A stretch of DNA of 64,000 nt from Halichondria panicea (taxonomy: Eukaryota; Porifera; Demospongiae; Suberitida; Halichondriidae). A program made the translations under genes and the position numbers. Of the stretch, positions 22,992 through 33,538 are shown in pieces. How positions within the stretch are numbered: position 1 is the stretch's first letter; every line of letters starts with the position of its first letter. Under the pieces are notes generated by a model. The model saw only the letters and a list, made by a program, of their open reading frames with translations. It was not told the DNA's origin and did no database searches. Location of the stretch: assembly GCF_963675165.1 (NCBI RefSeq), contig NC_087377.1:11022632-11086631 (forward strand), read 5' to 3'.

Positions 22992-23261
22992 CCGTATAGC
23001 GGGTATATTTCGAGGGTATAAATGTTCGCGGTTTTCGCGGATTGAGCCTGTACCGCGAACATTTATACCCACGAAAATTTATAATAGTAGGCGTGTTCAG
23101 TATTATGGATTCGAGGCTAACGGTGTGGAGGTACAGCTGCATGTTGATGTGCGCATGCGCCAAAAGGCTGGAACTCAGACCACGAAAATAAAATCCGCGA
23201 AATCCTTTGCAATGGTCCATCCGCGAAATTTATACCCTTGAAATATACCCGCTATATACGG
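22992..23261. mobile_element. MITE, CCGTATA family, in unit C border region
   Basis: 270 bp between TA dinucleotides. Ends are CCGTATAGCGGGTATATTTC and the complement CCCGCTATATACGG, with longer imperfect arms (GAGGGTATAAATGTTCGCGG against CCGCGAAATTTATACCC). The equivalent site in unit A (about 18680) lacks it, giving an empty site CATGTAGTAACTT. Confidence 0.85.
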
Positions 23262-23818
23262 TAGTTATATACATGTGCACTTATATTGTCCGCAGTAAAG
23301 TAGTGGGTACATGCATGGCTAGCTCATATGGCATGATATTTGCAATTTAACCATGCGTGCATGGAGGGAATTATTGAAAGGACATAATTGGTTGATGTGA
23401 TTTTTATACATGGTGCATGCATATATATTATAAGTCCCTATAGCCTGCAATGCAAAATTAATTATGTAATGCATTATACAATAATTATATTATATTATTA
23501 TCAAGATACAGTATGGGTAATTTTCGAGGGCTAATATTTTCACGGATTTCGTGGTTCATGTTCAAACATACAACTCAGCTGCTATCTTAGAAAATAATAA
23601 TTAATAGCAAGCACAATCCACAAAAATGACTAATTCATAGATTCTCGAAAACTACAATTGAGGAGCATGCACGCATTGCAGTTGTATAATTTTTATATAT
23701 GAAATAAAATAAGCAATGTGGCTGTATAATGCTGTGCTAAACTGATGGCTAATCATATAATTATAGTCATGATTTTTGTACAATTATATTATGTCCTGTC
23801 GGCAGTTCCATGCATGCG

Positions 23819-24421
23819 CTATAGTGTAGTGGACTGAGTCTGCAATTCACGGATGTCAACCGTGACCAGATCAAACTCTAATTCTTGCCTGAGGAAAGGA
23901 TTGTGCTGGACCTGTATAAAATAGAAATTAAAATGAATCATCGGTATATAGCTATACTTCATAAATGCACATGCAGAGACTATAATAATATATAATGATA
24001 TAGATGGTTTACATTATCGACGTAGCTCTGACAGACGAGCTCAACATTGCTGCTCTGAGCTATGTTGACCCTCAGGTAGTATCTGTTTTCACTGTCGTCC
24101 ATCACAAACAGTTTCACACCCACACTAGAATTAGGGGTTACATGAACCATGGATCCACTGGGGTTTGTGGTCAGGCTTTGGGAACAGCCTCCAGCTGGAA
24201 CGTGAGATATCTTCTTGTTGCTGTCACTGAACACTTGCAGTCTGCGAAGAGGTCCATCGTCATAGAGATGGAAGTTGTCTGCAGTAAAAACACAAAACTA
24301 TTTGCAATCAATGTATCTTACTTGGATGCTTCTTCAAACGATGAACTGCCACAGAGCTTTCGTTATGAGTAAGGTACTGGCTGGTCAGTACATTCCTGAT
24401 GAGATTTACAGTGGTGACCAT
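23819..24421 (-). CDS. Array gene, copy C: intact, 152 aa, unknown function
   Basis: Exons 24421-24322, 24278-24013 and 23911-23819, identical in length and phase to copy B (100, 266 and 93 nt). Starts MVTTVNLIRNVL. Substitutions relative to copy B are mostly conservative and exon 3 ends in the same TTL-stop. The intron between exons 1 and 2 is shorter (43 versus 64 nt), because a short stretch is missing. Confidence 0.67.
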
Positions 24422-25045
24422 TTCAATAAGCTTGGAGTTCTTTTGCTTGAAGATTTGAAAAAGAAGATTTGGTTGATGAACTAAACCCGTGCATGCAGAC
24501 ACCTCATTAATTTATAGTCTGCAGTAACTTATAATTATTTATTGATGTTTTCAGCTGAATTACTTGTTACACTTTCTATAAGGGGGGGGGGGTAATTGAA
24601 AGGAAATTAAACAATAATATTATTGATGAAAAGGATTCTATAATTATACGTGCACCTAACAACATGTCATTGAAGTTCCCGTTTACTTATTCATGTTATA
24701 TTCCTGTTTACTTATTCATAGGAGGTCATAACAGAACTTTATACATTGATTTGGATAAACAACTGCAAATAATTTACAATAGGGGTGCATTAAAAATCCC
24801 GCAAGTACCCCGGTGTCATAGAGCCTCCGGGCAATAATTATAAATAAACAACTGAAAATATTAATATCACAATAAAAATTCCACAAGCACCCCAGTGTCA
24901 CAGAGCCTCCGGGCAATAATTATTTCCTCCCCAGAGCCTGCATAATTATGCGGTCTTAAAGCGGTCTTATACAACAGTGCCTCGATCTCGACCCCTCACT
25001 TAATCCGTAATACCCCGAAGCATGTTTTGCGTCTATGAAACTGAC

Positions 25046-25582
25046 TTGGTTTACTTCCGGTTGAAAGATCTTTCTACTGTAGGGGTGTGTGATTTGAACC
25101 ACTATCCTTAAAAATATAATCCGCAAAATGTTTAGTTAGCAATCTGCGAAAATTTAGCGCTTCGAAAGTAATCCACTATATACGGTATAAGCAGTCTCAT
25201 GAATCAGCCTAGTGATATATATGATTCACTTTATATCTAACGCTTTACTGCATGGCATCCAAAAAACAACCGGAAGACATCTGAACTGCTGTGCAGGTAT
25301 TTGGAGACTACATTCTTGAGCACTCCAGTACATAAATCTGTGGAGAATCCTGTTTGAAGCCAAATTGGAGATCTGATCGGCTAGACCTTGTTGATTTTCT
25401 CAGTTATAATTATATCGAACACATGGCCAACTGACCTTTGCACAAATCAGGCTATTTATATACAGCATACATATAGATACAAAAAAATATATAGTTAGTG
25501 ACATAACATAATAATTATTAGTCTGAATGACAAAACCACAGTCTAATAATAATAATAGTAAGAAATCACAGTCTAATTACTT
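25046..25582. other. No gene seen; partial MITE end
   Basis: 25100-25188 holds a degenerate one-sided piece of the CCGTATA family (ends CCACTATATACGGTATA). The rest is AT-rich with no exon-like frame. Confidence 0.4.
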
Positions 25583-26480
25583 TCAACAGAGTGACCTGCA
25601 TGTATAGTTGATGAAAATGCAACGTTCCACGGCATTACTGAGATTTGTAGCTAGGGCAATGGGCCTACATATGTCCGAGTTCGAGGGGTCTTTAAGAGGC
25701 TTTGGAATCAGTACAAGTACGCAATCTCTCACCGCAGCAGGTATATGCCCATGACGGAGGACAGCAGAAAATAAATCTGCAAGGAATGGCGCAATGACCG
25801 ATGATGCAAGCACAAAATGGTTAGATATTAAATTGGTATCGTCAGACTTATTATGCATGTATGACCCAAGCAGTGTTCCAAACTCCACAGAAATATATAT
25901 CTACATCGTCAATGTCAGCAACTGTGATGAACACATCCAGAAGAACATTTCTAAGAGTAGTATCACTGGAATTCAAGAGGCTAAAGAGCTTCAAACGGAA
26001 ACAGTTGCTGATCTCTTTATCATCACTATATGGGGATCGAGGTACTCTGCTTCACATCAGATTCTTTTGACTTCTTTTCAGAACACAGAGTTGTTTATAG
26101 ACAAAAGTGCCTCACTAAGTTTATCCCTAACAATGTGTTTATGTCTCCTTTTGATGCGCCTGACAGCATACTTGTATGCAGCTTTATAGACTTCTTTCGC
26201 AGGTCAAACAAAACACCCGTCAAAGGACAGTCAGCCTCAACCCAAATCTTAGTATGGCAGAGTCTCTAACAGGACGAACATGGTCCTTCCAGCCAGGCAT
26301 TTCTTTTGGTCTATTGCGTTTAACGAGAAAACAGAGCAGAGCATGCAGCATTTGAAAGACAAGCAAGAAACTGCATGCATGAGTACAGAACATATCGATT
26401 TCCTTGTTGTGCGATACACAACTTGGTGAACGACAATTTACTAAGGAGGTCCTGCGACAAAGAAGGCAGACTGGAAGCAA
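25583..26480 (-). pseudogene. Non-LTR retrotransposon (LINE) remnant, pre-RT and RT start
   Basis: 25888-25583 (minus) reads LRHGHIPAAVRDCVLVLIPK, then PSNSDICRPIALATNLSNAVERCI, the N-terminal part of a LINE-type reverse transcriptase. Upstream, about 26400-26220, MPGWKDHV fits the linker between endonuclease and RT, followed by several frameshifted pieces. Many stops are present; both ends are lost. Confidence 0.72.
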
Positions 26481-26987
26481 TTGTTAGCTTGTACTTCTCA
26501 ACATCACTTACAGTAAGTAACGACCAATCAAATGTGTTGATGATGACAATTTTGTGAGGATACTAGCTACTTTGCAAGGTCCAACATCTACAAATGTGCA
26601 TGGTCAGAGTAGTTGCAAGGAGAGTGCAAGCTATGCATATACGTCACAAATAGTATCACAGTGATGCTGTAGCGTGAGGATGTGATCCGGCCACGATCTG
26701 ACTGATCCACCGTCCCTCTCATAGGTGAATTTGACAGTAAATTGAAACTCATCATGCGAATGTCAGTACTCATGAGTTCAAATGAATACTTTGTCAGGAT
26801 ATTTTCGTAAAAAAGAAGACATTTTGCGGGGTAAAAACATCCAATAATTTCGCACATGCGCAAGCAGTCAGAATGTAGCGGCGGTGTTTCACTGTTTAGT
26901 TGGTGGCGGCTATTATGATCTATATGAGCAAAGGAGATCAGAGCACCATTAATCTCTCTAGCCCTTACTGGGCCATTAATACTGGCA

Positions 26988-27018
26988 TAGCCTCGATCCC
27001 AGGCCGAGATCGAGGCTA
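26988..27018. repeat. GCCTCGATC short hairpin
   Basis: GCCTCGATCCCAGGCCGA followed by GATCGAGGCT, a minimal hairpin member of the GCCTCGA end family seen at 29.5, 31.4 and 40.3 kb. Confidence 0.5.
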
Positions 27019-27164
27019 ATACTGGCACTGATACGCTTTTACATTCTCACCTTTGACCTCAAAAGAATTCTATAAAGGTCTGTAATTATCACATGACTGA
27101 ACGCGTCATGATGATGCATGTCCAACCTCTTCTGCCTCCCCCCCAGAGGAGGTCCGCAGGCGCA

Positions 27165-27560
27165 GAAATCGGAAAAGGTGGAAGTGAAAGGTAAATGAGT
27201 GGGCGTAGCTTCACTTCCGCTTTTTTCGATTTGTCATTTTTCGGCCTCGGACCATGGGCTATATCCGATTTCTGGCTTTCTGGTCCTACACACGCGTGTT
27301 AGGCCACGTGAGGCTAATTGCCTCTGCAATAACCTTGAGCGTGGGCTGCCCAATAGCTGTATATAGAAATTTCAGCACCACTATACGATTATACAGTATA
27401 CTGGTAGTTAGTATACTGGTAGTTAGGCCACGTGGTAGTTAGGCCACGTGAGGCTAATTGCCTCTGCAATAACCTTAAGCGTGGGGCTGCCCATGCTCAA
27501 CGTTATTGCAGAGGCAATTAGCCTAATCGAGGCCTCTGCCCATGCCCATGCAGAGGAGGT
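27165..27560. repeat. Nested inverted and direct repeats
   Basis: GAAATCGGAAAAGGTGGAAG (27165) pairs with CTTCCGCTTTTTTCGATTTG (27216-27235). GAGGCTAATTGCCTCTGCAA occurs twice direct (about 27311 and 27450) and once inverted (about 27511-27526), forming a hairpin around the second copy. No gene. Confidence 0.6.
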
Positions 27561-27602
27561 TGTATAGCTGTATATAGAAATTTCAACACCACTATACAAC
27601 TA

Positions 27603-29515
27603 GAGCACTAAAGTGCAAACCCTCGGCTGATGACATGAGTATAAAGAACTAGAATATAAAGAAACCAGAAATATAATGCAGTGCATATAGTGATGTTGTT
27701 ATCACGTATGACTTGCACAGCAACTAAGGAACAATAAAACTAAACCAGACTGGAGGCATGCTGAAACATTTGACAACAGGTAGTGGTACTATATGCACTG
27801 TGGATTAGGATCACAGCAAAGAAGCCTGGAGTCTCAGAGAAGTATGACTCCAGGTCCTTGTAGATATATCCTAGCCTCTAGCCTCTACACAGGCTCTCCT
27901 TTTTCTGTTCTTTATCACAATCGTTCAATAAGATAAAATACTGTATTAATCGTTCAATGAGATAAAATACGGTGTTAATTGGAGGAATAAAGAAAAAAAT
28001 TGATGTAGAGTTAGGAAAAAGGAGAGCCTGTATCGGGAAGTCGTGGTAGAAGGGTGAAAATGAGCGTGGGCATGCTGAGCTAGAGATGTTGGACTGCCCA
28101 CGCAGAAATCTATTACTAATAAAGCAGCAAGCTGGACATGGACTTGGAACTGGAAGTTTGCAAGCACTATAGCTAGCTATACCTTAGGCTTAGCTAGATG
28201 ATCTACTAGTCTAGATTGAATTTGCAATTGTGTGTTCAGATTCTATCAGACTATCACCTTTTCTTGTGTCTTTCTACATGCTATAGTCTATAGTATAGAT
28301 CAAGAATAGCTTAGTCATCATTATCATATAGCAGGTAGCTACTGCCACCAGAGCTGGCCACGCTGGTTCTCTGATCTGACTTGCAGCACAGCTTGGTGGT
28401 TGTCTCAGTACAGTCTTATTAAAACTTTGAATGCGTGGGAGAATACCTTACGTCACGATTGTGGGCTACATATCGCCCACGTTCATAAAAATCATTGTGG
28501 ATCACGCGATTTCCCAAACCAGGCCTTACTTTTTCTTAACTGTACGCCCATTTCTTTCTTTGCTGCCTCACTATGTCTTTCTTATGATTTGTGGATGAAC
28601 AGTGACAACAGCAAGAAAAAGTAAGGCCTGGGAACGAGGCTAGATATATCCCAGTCAGCTCAAAGCAGGAGCTGTAATTCAAGCTTTCTGCTTTAGTGAC
28701 CCTGTTCCATTGTTCCTGGTATATACAGCTTTCTACTTTAGTGACCCTGTTCCATCGTTCTTGGTAAAGGATCACTTCAGTTATAAGTAACGCATGTGCA
28801 AGTTCTGTTCAAGCTACATTTTGCTCGCTTTTATTAGACAAAGAAGCTTTAACACCGAAAGCTGCCACTATCCAAAGTACTAACTTGTTGTGTGAAGGCT
28901 ACTCATGCTGTAAACGCAGTGCTAGAACATCCAGGTAAGCAGACCTAGTCACAAGCTTGTTCAAGCTTCTTAGCTTTTGCTCGACAAAGAAGCTTTAACA
29001 TCAAAATCTGCCACTATTTAAATCAAGTATTGTTGTGTAAAGGCTATCCATGCTGTAAACGCAGTGCTGTGGCATCCAGGTGAGTAGAAAAGCCAATCAC
29101 AAACAAACAAACTAGAGCACTAAAGTGCAAACCCTCGGCTGGTGACGTGATAATAAAGAAACCAGAAGAGTGAAGGGTGATAATGCAGTGCATGTAGCAT
29201 GTATGACTAAGCATGCGCTAGCACAGCAACTCAAGAGCAATAAAACTAAACTAACTAGAGCACTAAAGTGCAAACCCCTCGGCTGGTGACATGATTAAAA
29301 AGAAACCAGAAATATAATGCAGTGCATATAGTGATGTTGTTATCATGTATGACTTACACAGCAACTCAGGAGCAATAAAACTAAACCAGACTGGAGGAAT
29401 GCTGAAACATTTGAGAACAGGTAGTGGTACTATATCTAAGATTGATATATGCACTGTGGATTAGGATCACAGTAAAGAAGCCTGGAGTCTCAGAGAAGTA
29501 TGGCTCCAGGTTCTG
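27603..29515. repeat. Three copies of a dispersed repeat (GAGCACTAAAGTGCAAACCC)
   Basis: Copies at 27603-27860, 29113-29250 (short) and 29254-29515, direct orientation. The first and third share about 250 bases, including GGAGTCTCAGAGAAGTATG. Between them, 28835-29100 is a ~140-base segment in two tandem copies (GACAAAGAAGCTTTAACA twice) and 28677-28768 another ~50-base tandem duplication. No coding frame. Confidence 0.75.
27889..28031. mobile_element. Short TIR element, ACAGGCTCTCC family
   Basis: ACAGGCTCTCCTTTTTC and the complement GAAAAAGGAGAGCCTGT bound 143 bp. It is part of a larger repeated block (27880-28640) that recurs, much interrupted, at 54038-54560 and 55660-56250. Confidence 0.6.
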
Positions 29516-29526
29516 CATGTGGAGTA

Positions 29527-30576
29527 GCCTCGATCCCAGGCCGAGTTTTCGCTTTTATAACGGTTAGGCGAAGGTACTAGTTGTCTGCGCATGTGTCAGT
29601 CGTTTGTCAGATTCTGACGAATGGATATTCTCGTTCACTTTCGTGACATTTATATTCGTGTACTATCGTGTACTAGAAGTCAGTTCCCGTTTTATCATTA
29701 TTTCTTAGCTAAAGCTTCTCTCTTCTCTGAAGCTTATTCTGAAGACTGAACAACAAGGGAAGAGGTATAAAGCTTTGTCAAGGTCAGATATTTTTGTGTG
29801 GGCCCTATGGCTATGCTATTCATGTTTGGCAAGATCTACCGGTATGTAGGTAGACTACAGTTTCATCACTAATATGGTGGATCAAGTGAAGAGTGTGAGC
29901 TAGAAAACTTGGTGCTGCCATTATCAGCTCGTCGACAATGACACTAACCTGTTTAATACGAGAAATTTAATATGTATAGATCTACACGTATATAAAATGT
30001 CTACTTCTCTGTACAGGAGCAATGGCTAATATCCAGCTATCCCAACAGTGCTCCTCTTGGCTATACTAACGGACGAGACTGGACAGTTTGAGGTAAGGGT
30101 TTAACCGTCTTTGGTTTCTTTTAATATTGTCCTATACTCACAGGACTGGAGTATGACCTGCTCATTCGAGTGTTGCTGGGTAGCTCAGAGACATCAAGAG
30201 AATCTACGTTTTCTCAAGCAAAATTTAACTGAGTTACGAGTTGGGGCCTAGAATCAGAGAAGTCTAGCAGCCTGCTAAATCTTTTTGAAACGTAATTTGA
30301 AGGCATTCAATCATCCTGAGTTGCCCTGGGTCACTGTAATTGTGCTGCAGCACAACTGGCAACTCCCAAGGCCTTTGTGAAGCAGCTCCCTATGTGCATC
30401 TTTTGTGTACTCACTCTGTGCATTTTCTGTGTACAAATTTCTATTATTGATTTATTAAATATTTTTGCCGACCACAAATATACAATGAAAATTTGACGCA
30501 TGCGCAGACAACTAGTACCAGGCCCAGTTGTTCGCCTAACCGTTATAAAAGCGAAAACTCGGCCTGGGATCGAGGC
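29527..30576. mobile_element. TIR DNA element, GCCTCGATC family, 1,050 bp
   Basis: Bounded by TA on each side. The termini are inverted copies of about 47 bases (GCCTCGATCCCAGGCCGAGT, then TTTCGCTTTTATAACGG). Internally it has a second inverted pair (GACAACTAGTACC / GGTACTAGTTGTC). No transposase frame, so non-autonomous. Confidence 0.82.
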
Positions 30577-30684
30577 TAATTGGTCACCTGAGATGTTTCC
30601 AATCCCTTCCCTCTACTATCTATGACCAGCCCATGCTATTGACCTAGCGTTCAAATAGAAAACATCCGGGGCTGGCTGTGCGAG

Positions 30685-31142
30685 ACCAGAGGAGGAATGC
30701 CAGTGTCAAAAGGTCACTAATTAAAACACCACGTGGCCCTATGTTTTACATGTAAAACTGAGTTTACCCTCGCGCCCCTGAGTTTATACACCATCAATAG
30801 ATTGATCCTCTTTATAATCACAACAGAAATCGGTTGAGCTATCGTGCCCCAGAGGAATCAGCTTGAGAGAGGAGATCCTGGATTTAATTGCAACCTTTGA
30901 CCTTTTATTGCATTCTTCAAACCCACAATATATGGAAATTAGCTTTCCGTGGCTAGGGTATAAATTTTGATGTACTGGCTTGCTGCACTGGATAGATCTA
31001 GGTATAGTAAGCTTTCCAAGCAGGCAAATAAAGAACAGAAGCGCTAAGCTGCTATATGCAGCAAAGGTCAAGAACCCAGAACAAGAAGGTTTAATCCTTC
31101 ATTAAACGTGACCCTATTGACCCTGGCGTTCCTCCTCTGGTG
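30685..31142. mobile_element. TIR element, ACCAGAGGAGG family
   Basis: ACCAGAGGAGGAATGCCAG at the left and CTGGCGTTCCTCCTCTGGT at the right, extending to GGTCAC/GTGACC with mismatches. The minus-strand open frame inside (31071-30784) has no ATG, so I do not call a gene. Confidence 0.7.
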
Positions 31143-31374
31143 CGAGACTAGTTCGATGGTGCATGGGGGTTAAACACCCTGACATCTGTCACATCTATGA
31201 AGGTCTCTCCAGTCTTCCTCCCTAGAAACCATTTGCCTCAATGTCTAGTCTGGTGTTATTTATAGTGGTAATGGCAGTGTGTCTTGACATGGTCTCGGAG
31301 GAGAGTGCTTGAAGATCCGGTTCCAATTGATTCCACACACACATCGTTGCAGACACTGTCGTCAGGGTGGCAGT

Positions 31375-31432
31375 TAGCCTCGAGACTAGGCCGATTAAAA
31401 TACGTATTTTAATCGGCCTGGTCTCGAGGATA
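31375..31432. repeat. 58-base palindrome, GCCTCGA family
   Basis: TAGCCTCGAGACTAGGCCGA, then TTAAAATACGTATTTTAA, then TCGGCCTGGTCTCGAGGATA. Almost perfect arms with no loop; consists only of two fused ends of the family. Confidence 0.8.
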
Positions 31433-31614
31433 GGTGGCAGTTACTAGTCTTGTGAGCAGACTTGTCTCCAGGAGCGCTATAATAGGAAATATATGGAGTG
31501 TTACCGCCCACTAAAGATTGGCACACTTGCCGGCTTGGTTTCGAGGCTAGGGCCAGACTTTAGGACAAGTGAGTGGGTCATGTGACTTTCCTTCAGCGAA
31601 TCAGTCATCAAGCA

Positions 31615-32347
31615 ATGAAGTTCTGTGTGTATCTAGCTGTATTTATTCTAGGCCTTCCTGTGACCTATCACATGCCCATGCTAGCATCGGTTACTGGTAA
31701 GAGATTGTATTGCATACTGCGCTTGTGTAGTCTGGTCATAATTATTTATACTATACTGATACTGATATGTATTAAATCTCTTGCCGCTACAGTTGATGTG
31801 AATGAAAATGAAGTCACTTGCACCTATCTTAACAGAGACGATAATTCTCGATTGAGTTATTTGATAATTAAATTTGACAACATGACTTGTGACGTCCTCA
31901 ACTCAGCCAATGATTGCCTAGAAACACTTAAAGCTAAAGGAGTTATTCAAATCACAGATAGTTATCCCTGTACAAGAGTTTCTGGTAGTGATCAGGTACA
32001 TTGCTTGATTGATCTCGCTCGTGTTAAAAAAGTCTGCTGCCGACTGGATTCTCAAATAATATGCTCCCCTACCCCTAGTGAGTTGACTGAGTCTCTTAAG
32101 CAAGTAAGACTCATTCGAGTTACGGCTAATTTTGCTTACGTGGATGGCGTCTTTAGATTTGTGTGTAGCAACATTTGTTGCTATTCTACAAGTTGTCTCT
32201 GCAGAGAGCGCAGCTATTTTTATTTGCCATGAGTACTGTAAAAAGTTCCATTGTCACCGCAGCATCAATGAGCAGCGATTGTATCAACTAGGTATACGCA
32301 CACGCATGAACAGCCTTCCGCAGAGTTGTATTCAAGTACAATTTTAG
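31615..32347 (+). CDS. Small secreted Cys-rich protein, three exons
   Basis: Exon 1 31615-31696: signal peptide MKFCVYLAVFILGLPVTYH... ending in phase 1. Exon 2 31793-32103 (after gccgctacag, donor CAA|gtaaga): 104 codons with seven cysteines spaced singly plus one CC pair, and an N-glycosylation site (NMTC). Exon 3 has two competing acceptors: after gcagag (32207) it encodes FICHEYCKKFHCHRS and stops at 32345-32347 (177 aa total); after gcag (32205) it reads another frame and stops near 32290. I prefer the first because it adds paired Cys. No family recognised; extracellular by signal peptide. Confidence 0.55.
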
Positions 32348-33538
32348 GAGAAAGAAGGAGAGTAGACTTGCTAGAGAGTATAGAGAATGAGATTGGCTAA
32401 TAAAGAATGCGTATAAAATAGCAATTACGTTATATGTGTATAGAACTATGTCTAGAACTCTGCTTTTTCTTTCCATGAGTAGTAGTGTCATTGTTGGCTT
32501 CGTTCATGTGAGACTCACTCTTATATAGCTACATCCAAGGGCATATGAGAGAAGAGGGCACGCAACTCACTATTAGTCCAACGTTTAAGCAAAAACTTTA
32601 TTCGATCTATTTATAGCTATTTACTACATGTATTTTACAAAATCAGACAAGCCTACAATCTATTTTTAGATGTTAAACGTAGTTAACGAGAAAGTACCCT
32701 AACCGCGGCGTTACCTCGGGTACACTCTATGATAACTAAGGCTTGGCCCTCTGGCCTTACTGCGCGTGCGCAGTATCTGCCACACACGTGTCAGTAGCCA
32801 GAGTTTTGCAAAAGACTCGTCAAACTCTTTGCCTCCCACCCTCCCATTCAATACTCCATATCGGTTAGAGCCCTAACCACCTTTTCCATCCGACGATGTT
32901 GATTTACCGGTTTGGGGGGCTGAATGAGGACCCCAACACTTACGTGCTTAAGGCTAATCGCGGGGGCCCCTCTCTCAGTACTCCCCCAAAAACCTAACCG
33001 CAGTCACGTGACCTCCAACCTCTAGCGAAACAGAGACATGGGGGCACGTGACATACGCTTAGACCCGGTACTGCCAAAATATGCTCGCGCCGGATATGAC
33101 GCCTTTGCTATATACCACAATCTGTACAACCATAGTTACCTGTCAGTAAATTCCACCGCCCACTTACAGTTTTTTCTCGCAAGCTGTTGCATGCCCTCTT
33201 CTCTCATACGCCCTTGCTACAGCATAGATCAGGAACTATGGCTACAGCCAGCCTATAATAATTATATAGTTAGCTCTTCCAGCTAGTACGTAGCTTTATT
33301 CTTTGCGTATCTAATGCATATTAATTATGCCAATAGTAGATCAGTTTGGAGGTATTAAAAGATTAACGAACGTAGCCACACCCAATTCTAAAGCGTAACA
33401 TACCTGCATACATGCATAGGTTTTCTGAGATATAATGCAGTATTAGTTCCTCGCGCTAAGGCGCTCGGCAATTATTGCACACCCTTCTTTAGTCTACCAC
33501 GTTATTTTGAACTTTTGGCATCCTTTTTAGTAACAATC
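32348..33538. other. Intergenic, no gene supported
   Basis: A locally CpG-richer stretch (about 32690-33070: CCGCGGCG, GCGCGTGCGC, CACGTG several times) may be the promoter region of the next gene. An 82-codon open frame at 33038-33286 has no family features or splice context, so it is left out. Confidence 0.4.

Larger units (their letters stand above)
9904..25045. repeat. Tandem segmental array, unit about 4.4 kb, 2.4 copies
   Basis: Unit A starts at about 9904, is split by the LTR element (13900-18390) and resumes to about 18775. Unit B runs from about 18776 to 23345. Unit C runs from about 23346 and loses similarity near 25045. Without later insertions A and B are each about 4.3-4.4 kb. 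Every unit contains the minus-strand three-exon gene; A and B also contain the plus-strand USF-like C-terminal fragment and a long AT-rich non-coding part (12050-13894 and 20900-22700) in which I see no gene. Unit C contains a short internal repeat (about 24780-24920 twice). Differences between units are scattered substitutions and small indels, often in TGCA runs. Confidence 0.88.

Noticed and set aside
30784..31071. Minus-strand 95-codon frame with a signal-peptide-like start
   Set aside because: The apparent start is TTG, there is no in-frame ATG before an upstream stop, and it lies inside a TIR element.
33038..33286. 82-codon plus-strand frame starting with ATG
   Set aside because: No splice context, no family features, repeated-codon end; likely chance in a CpG-richer promoter-like stretch.
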